Assembly (NCBI GenBank): GCA_964244615.1
Contig: CAXTJP010000032.1
Coordinates: 1 to 25,255 of the forward strand
Direction of reading: 5' to 3'
DNA: 25,255 nucleotides
From: BOG-908 sp964244615
GTDB lineage: Bacteria; Pseudomonadota; Alphaproteobacteria; Acetobacterales; Acetobacteraceae
Shown: positions 21,725 through 25,255 of the stretch, piece by piece
Numbering within the stretch: position 1 is the stretch's first letter
Layout of the letters: each line of letters starts with the position of its first letter
Notes under the pieces: generated by a model
Told to the model about the DNA's origin: nothing
The model's database searches: none
The model's input: only the letters and a program-made list of their open reading frames with translations
Translations under genes and position numbers: made by a program

Positions 21725-22801
21725 CTAGCGGGCGCCGCGCAGAGTATGGGTGAGCACGAGCACCGATGCCAGCAACGCCACCGCGACCGCCTGGTGGGCG
21801 ATGGCGAGGGGTATGGCGACGCCGGTGACCAGGGTGGTGACGCCGAGTGAATACTGCGTCAACACGACGCTGCCCATCACCGCCAGGGCGAGGCCCGAGG
21901 CCACCGGCAGCACGTTGCGGGCCAGCACGCCGGCCACTACGGTCGCCAGCGCCGCAAGCGCCGTCAGGGTGGCCAGCAGACGGTGGTCGAACTGTACGGC
22001 GGTGACGTTCTCGACCAGGTTGCGCAGGAACGGGTGCAGGGCGGCGTAGCCGGCCGGGAACAGCCGTCCGTCCATCAGCGGGAAGGTGTTGTAGACGAGG
22101 CCCGCATGCAGGCCGGCGGTGAAGCCGCCGGCCAGGATCGTCAGCGCGACCAGCACGGTCGTGGCCCGGGCCAGGTATTTGAGGGCCGCCGCTCCCCGTA
22201 TGGAGGTCGGCACCGGCGTGCGGGTGGACAGCGCGGTCCACAGCACGGCGGCGAACAGGGTCAGTGCCAGCACCAGGTGGACCACGAGGCGATAAGGCGA
22301 AACCGCTGTCGCGTCGGGCGCGAAGCCGGAGGCGACCATGAACCAGCCCACCGCGCCCTGCAGCCCGCCCAGCACGAACAGCAGCGCGAGGCGGGGCACC
22401 ATGCGCCGCGGAATGGCGCCGGTCGCCGCGAACCAGACGAGCGGGAGGAAGAAGACGAGGCCGATCAGCCGCCCCCAGTTGCGGTGCAGCCATTCGAGCC
22501 AGAAGATCGACTTGAAGCCGGCCAGATCCATGCCGGGATGCAGCAATGTGTACTGCGGGATGGTCCTGTAGAGCGCGAACAGCCGGTTCCACTCCGCGGC
22601 CGAGGCCGGCGGCAACGCGCCGGACATCGGCGCCCACTCCATGATCGACAGGCCGGAGCCGGTCAGGCGGGTGGCACCACCCAGCACCACCATGCCCCAG
22701 ATCATGAAGGCGACGGCGAACAGCCAGGTGGCCACGCGGTGGCGCCGCCGTCGCATGGCGGCCGCTTCGGCGTCGGGAAAACTGCGGTCGTCGAACGGCA
22801 T
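21725..22801 (-). CDS. ctaA: Heme A synthase, COX15/CtaA type
   Basis: This 358-residue inner-membrane protein, with about eight helices, oxidises the C8 methyl of heme O to make heme A for aa3-type cytochrome oxidase. Landmarks are GGATRLTGSGLSIMEWAP (about 41-58), FKSIFWLEWLHRNWGRLIGL (heme-ligand His), LGGLQGAVGWFMVASG, YRLVVHLVLALTLF, NTFPLMDGRLFP, FDHRLLATLTA and TTLVTGVAIPLAIAHQAVAV. The paired His in each four-helix half are present. Length fits the alphaproteobacterial/mitochondrial COX15 form. The ATG at 22801 is 86 bases from the divergent glycosyltransferase start. Presence implies an aa3-type terminal oxidase in the organism. Confidence 0.95.
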   Translation of the reverse strand: MPFDDRSFPDAEAAAMRRRRHRVATWLFAVAFMIWGMVVLGGATRLTGSGLSIMEWAPMSGALPPASAAEWNRLFALYRTIPQYTLLHPGMDLAGFKSIFWLEWLHRNWGRLIGLVFFLPLVWFAATGAIPRRMVPRLALLFVLGGLQGAVGWFMVASGFAPDATAVSPYRLVVHLVLALTLFAAVLWTALSTRTPVPTSIRGAAALKYLARATTVLVALTILAGGFTAGLHAGLVYNTFPLMDGRLFPAGYAALHPFLRNLVENVTAVQFDHRLLATLTALAALATVVAGVLARNVLPVASGLALAVMGSVVLTQYSLGVTTLVTGVAIPLAIAHQAVAVALLASVLVLTHTLRGAR

Positions 22802-22887
22802 CGCTTCAGGCTACCGGCTGGGGGAACGGGTGGAAAGGCGTTGCCGCGCTTTCCCGCGTGGTTTTCAGGTGCTACCGCCGCACCCCC

Positions 22888-23742
22888 ATGCAAGACCCGC
22901 CGCCACACGCGCCCGCCCCGGCGGTTCTGCCCCCCCTCGTCTCGGTCGTTGTGCCGGTGCGCAACGAGGCGGCCAACGTGGCGCCGCTGCTGGCCGAGAT
23001 ACGGGCGGCGTTGTCCGGGGTGGCGCACGAGATCCTGTTCGTCGACGACGGCAGCGAGGACGGCACCGACCGCATCCTGCAGGACGAGGCGGCGGCCCGT
23101 CCCTTGCGCGTGCTGCGCCACCGGTTCGGCTGCGGGCAGAGCGCCGCGATCGTCACCGGGGTGCGCGCGGCGCGCGGCCGGTTCGTGGCGACGCTGGACG
23201 GCGACGGACAGAACGACCCCGCCGACATCCCCGCCCTGCTGGCGCGGGCGCAGGCGCTGGACGGGCCGGACCGGCGGTCGGCGCCGGTGCTGGTGGCGGG
23301 CCACAGGACCAGCCGCCAGGACAGCCGGACGAAGAAGCTCGCCTCGCGCGCGGCCAACGCCATACGCGCACGGCTGCTGGGGGACGCGACGCCGGACACC
23401 GGCTGCGGGCTGAAGGTGTTCGCGCGCGTGGCGTTCCTGGACCTGCCGGCTTTCGACCACATGCACCGCTACCTGCCGGCGCTGTTCATCCGGGCCGGCG
23501 GGCGCGTGGTCTCGATGCCGGTCGGCCATCGGCCGCGCACCAGCGGCGCCTCAAAATACGGCACGCTGGACCGACTCTGGGTGGGGATCTTCGACCTGAT
23601 GGGCATGGCCTGGCTGCAGCGGCGCGGCAGGCGGCCGGTGCTGGACCCGGCCTCTGCCGAGCCGGGCCCGACCGTCGAACCAGAGGCGAGCGTCACGGCC
23701 GAACACGAGGCGACCGTGACGATGGAGGAAACCGGGACTTGA
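22888..23742 (+). CDS. Family 2 glycosyltransferase, polyprenyl-phosphate mannosyl/glucosyl type
   Basis: This 284-residue GT-A-fold enzyme has the start LVSVVVPVRNEAANV, DDGS at 53-56 (FVDDGSEDGT), LDGDGQNDP (103-111) holding the metal-binding Asp, GCGQSAAIVTGVRAARG, and RTSGASKYG near the end of the catalytic domain. This pattern matches dolichol/undecaprenyl-phosphate sugar transferases used to supply lipid-linked sugars for envelope glycans. No transmembrane helices are seen. A Glu/Thr-rich tail of about 40 residues (EASVTAEHEATVTMEETGT) follows the domain. ATG at 22888 was chosen; a GTG at 22858 gives ten extra residues. No strong ribosome-binding site is seen for either. Confidence 0.86.
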   Translation: MQDPPPHAPAPAVLPPLVSVVVPVRNEAANVAPLLAEIRAALSGVAHEILFVDDGSEDGTDRILQDEAAARPLRVLRHRFGCGQSAAIVTGVRAARGRFVATLDGDGQNDPADIPALLARAQALDGPDRRSAPVLVAGHRTSRQDSRTKKLASRAANAIRARLLGDATPDTGCGLKVFARVAFLDLPAFDHMHRYLPALFIRAGGRVVSMPVGHRPRTSGASKYGTLDRLWVGIFDLMGMAWLQRRGRRPVLDPASAEPGPTVEPEASVTAEHEATVTMEETGT

Positions 23743-23785
23743 ACGGGAGGGTTACGGGATACATTGTGGAGAGTGAAGGAGATCG

Positions 23786-24022
23786 ATGCCCATGGCCGAG
23801 TTCAGGCTGAAAGTACCGGACGAGTTGCTGCATTCGATGCAGGCCAAGCTCGGCGGGGCCAAGATGACCGAGATCGCGCGTGACGCGCTCGGCCTGCTGA
23901 ACTGGGCGCTGGACGAACGGGCCCGTGGCCGTTTCGTGCTGTCCGGCACCGAGGACGGCGAGAAGCTGATACGCATCACCCTGCCCAGCCTGGACCGCAT
24001 ACACCCGGTGTCCGGCCCGTAA
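23786..24022 (+). CDS. Small conserved RHH-like protein
   Basis: The 78-residue protein reads EFRLKVPDELLHSMQAKLGG, then KMTEIARDALGLLNWALDER and GRFVLSGTEDGEKLIRITLP. A short strand followed by two helices is the ribbon-helix-helix type arrangement, with the C-terminal strand-like tail conserved in similar small proteins as I remember them. A DNA-binding or adaptor role is therefore plausible but unproven. AGGAGA precedes the ATG at 23786; a second ATG at 23792 is equally well placed. It follows the glycosyltransferase by 43 bases, so they may share a transcript. Confidence 0.68.
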   Translation: MPMAEFRLKVPDELLHSMQAKLGGAKMTEIARDALGLLNWALDERARGRFVLSGTEDGEKLIRITLPSLDRIHPVSGP

Positions 24023-24091
24023 TGCTGCTATGCCGGCCATCTGACGCCAGCTGATCCGGCCTAGCGCATTCCGGGCCAGACACTGAACCCG

Positions 24092-24520
24092 TTGCCAGAG
24101 ACACCGCGGGCTGTGGCACCACGTCGGCTGGCGGTGGATGCGCAGGTCAGCGCGGATCGGATGCCGCCGGTGGCGGCGGCCGGCGTGAACCTGGCCAAGA
24201 TCGTGCTGGGCATGGTGATGGCCTCGATCCTGCTGCTGGTCGTCTATCTGCTGGTGGTGGATGTGGGCGAGGCGGCGCAGATCGACCGCGCCTACGAGGC
24301 GATGCTGCATCCGAATGGGCCCGGAAGCGCCGAGCAGATGCGTGTGCTGTCGGAGGCCGCCAGGCAGATGGGCGAGCAGCGCGTGGCGTTCCGCACCTTC
24401 TGGCTGCAGACCGCGCAGTTGATCCTGCTGAACCTTCTGCTGCCCCTGGTCACCGCCCTGCTTGGCTACATCTTCGGCACCAACCAGCTCACCGCACCGC
24501 CCTCGCGCGACGACGACTGA
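24092..24520 (+). CDS. Hypothetical two-helix membrane protein
   Basis: The 142-residue frame encodes a soluble N-terminus, a first helix (VNLAKIVLGMVMASILLLVV, then YLLVV), a charged segment of about 45 residues (AQIDRAYEAMLHPNGPGSAE and QMRVLSEAARQMGEQRVAFR), a second helix (AQLILLNLLLPLVTALLGYI) and an acid tail (SRDDD). This hairpin topology with a periplasmic loop is typical of small uncharacterised inner-membrane proteins; I do not recognise a family. The start is uncertain: TTG at 24092, GTG at 24113 or ATG at 24161 are all possible, and none has a clear ribosome-binding site. All options leave the two helices intact. Confidence 0.6.
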   Translation: MPETPRAVAPRRLAVDAQVSADRMPPVAAAGVNLAKIVLGMVMASILLLVVYLLVVDVGEAAQIDRAYEAMLHPNGPGSAEQMRVLSEAARQMGEQRVAFRTFWLQTAQLILLNLLLPLVTALLGYIFGTNQLTAPPSRDDD

Positions 24521-24632
24521 CGGGCGGCCGGCGCCTTGGGCTAGCGGCCTTGCACCCGGCCCGGGCCTCCGCTACGAACCGCCCCTTGCGCTGGCACTCC
24601 TTTGGGCCGGCGTTTCGTGTTGGAGCGGGACG

Positions 24633-25255
24633 ATGGCCAATTTTGTGACGATCGAGGCCGAGGCGCGTGCGCAGGCCGGCAAGGGAGCCGCGCGTGCCAC
24701 CCGGCGGGCTGGCCGCGTGCCGGCCATCGTCTACGGCGCACGGCAGGCGCCGACGCTGATCTCGCTCGAGCCGAAAGTGGTGCTCGGCCAGCTGAAGCAG
24801 GGCGGCTGGCGGTCGCGCCTGTTCGACCTCAAGATTGACGGCGAGAGTACGCGCGCGCTGATGCGCGACGTGCAGTTCCATCCGGTGACCGACGTCGCCG
24901 AGCACGTCGACTTCCAGCGCCTGGCCCCGGGCGAGGAGATCCGCGTGTCGGTGGCGGTGCACTACATCAACGAGCTGACCAGCCCCGGCCTGAAGAAGGG
25001 CGGCGTGCTGAACGTGGTGCGGCACACCGTCGAGGTGTGGGCCGACCCGGAGCAGGTGCCGACCTTCTTCGAAGCCGACCTCGGCGCGCTGGACATCAAC
25101 GACAACGTCCGCTGGCACGATTTGACCGGCACCGGCGAGACCCGCCCGACCGTCACCGAGCGCGATTTCGTGGTGGCGACCGTGGCCCCGCCGACCCGTT
25201 CGGCCGAGACCGCCGAGCCAGCGGCGGCAGCGGCAGCGGCGGCGGCGCCCCCCCC
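24633..25255 (+). CDS. rplY: 50S ribosomal protein L25, general stress Ctc form, 3' end missing
   Basis: The first 207 codons of L25 are present; no stop occurs before the window ends. The N-terminal domain is recognisable (EARAQAGKGAARATRRAGRV, then PAIVYG), with RALMRDVQFHPVTDVAEHVD as the 5S rRNA-binding region. The second, TL5/Ctc-type domain includes GLKKGGVLNVVRHTVEVWAD and LDINDNVRWHDL. It ends in an Ala-rich stretch typical of alphaproteobacterial L25 tails. GGAGCGGGA lies just before the ATG at 24633. L25 binds 5S rRNA in the central protuberance of the ribosome. The next gene, often pth in related genomes, would lie beyond the window. Confidence 0.95.
   Translation, partial: MANFVTIEAEARAQAGKGAARATRRAGRVPAIVYGARQAPTLISLEPKVVLGQLKQGGWRSRLFDLKIDGESTRALMRDVQFHPVTDVAEHVDFQRLAPGEEIRVSVAVHYINELTSPGLKKGGVLNVVRHTVEVWADPEQVPTFFEADLGALDINDNVRWHDLTGTGETRPTVTERDFVVATVAPPTRSAETAEPAAAAAAAAAPP

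Noticed and set aside
24031..24061. Imperfect hairpin between the RHH-like gene and the membrane protein gene
   Set aside because: GGCC/GGCC and ATC/GAT pairings need bulges and no T-run follows; not listed as a terminator.
25200..25255. Ala/Pro homopolymer-like end of L25 as a possible frameshift or assembly fault
   Set aside because: Ala-rich tails are normal in alphaproteobacterial L25, and the window simply ends here; no evidence of error.
1..25255. CRISPR arrays, tRNA genes, transposases, integrases
   Set aside because: No regularly spaced repeats, cloverleaf-like sequences or DDE/tyrosine-recombinase motifs were seen on either strand.

Overview
The window is G+C-rich DNA (hand counts of single 60-base lines run from about 67 to 83% in the backbone genes) with alphaproteobacterial gene content: heme A synthase of the COX15/CtaA type, an EipB/DUF1849 periplasmic protein, TldD, L25 of the Ctc type with an Ala-rich tail, a glutathione-dependent formaldehyde-activating enzyme, and an indolepyruvate ferredoxin oxidoreductase. 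Short hairpin repeats containing CAAAAAACTTTTG, and several of the small hypothetical proteins, suggest Acetobacteraceae. That family assignment is an inference. No rRNA, tRNA, CRISPR array, transposase or phage gene was found.

Layout. 1-308: start of an indolepyruvate ferredoxin oxidoreductase on the minus strand. 609-2940: a small lipoprotein diverging from a copCD copper pair. 2925-4623: a minus-strand cassette of three overlapping, poorly characterised genes with visibly lower G+C, the best candidate for horizontally acquired and undescribed content. 4818-5468: an ankyrin-repeat protein. 5505-8590: a minus-strand pair of a clan GH-A/family 1-like glycosidase and an orphan oligopeptide-type substrate-binding protein. 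8715-8948: a small secreted protein. 9098-11122: gfa, a small membrane protein and a BciB/FrhB-like iron-sulfur flavoprotein, which may be the 8-vinyl reductase of bacteriochlorophyll synthesis. 11134-11765: a Phd/VapC-type toxin-antitoxin pair preceded by two abutting perfect palindromes.

11815-16133: a tight minus-strand run of a 94-residue protein, an MsbA-like ABC exporter, cysS and trmJ. 16228-18088: eipB diverging from a DUF6635-like membrane protein. 18267-19361: a zinc alcohol dehydrogenase bracketed by two near-identical direct repeats of about 65 bases. 19487-22801: a minus-strand run of ctaA, tldD and an SGNH hydrolase. 22888-24520: a family 2 glycosyltransferase, a small RHH-like protein and a two-helix membrane protein. 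24633-25255: L25, cut by the window end.

Most of the window is ordinary chromosome: translation (cysS, trmJ, L25), envelope (ABC exporter, EipB, SGNH hydrolase, glycosyltransferase), respiration (CtaA), and copper and formaldehyde handling. The accessory elements are the low-G+C cassette, the toxin-antitoxin module and the repeat-flanked dehydrogenase.
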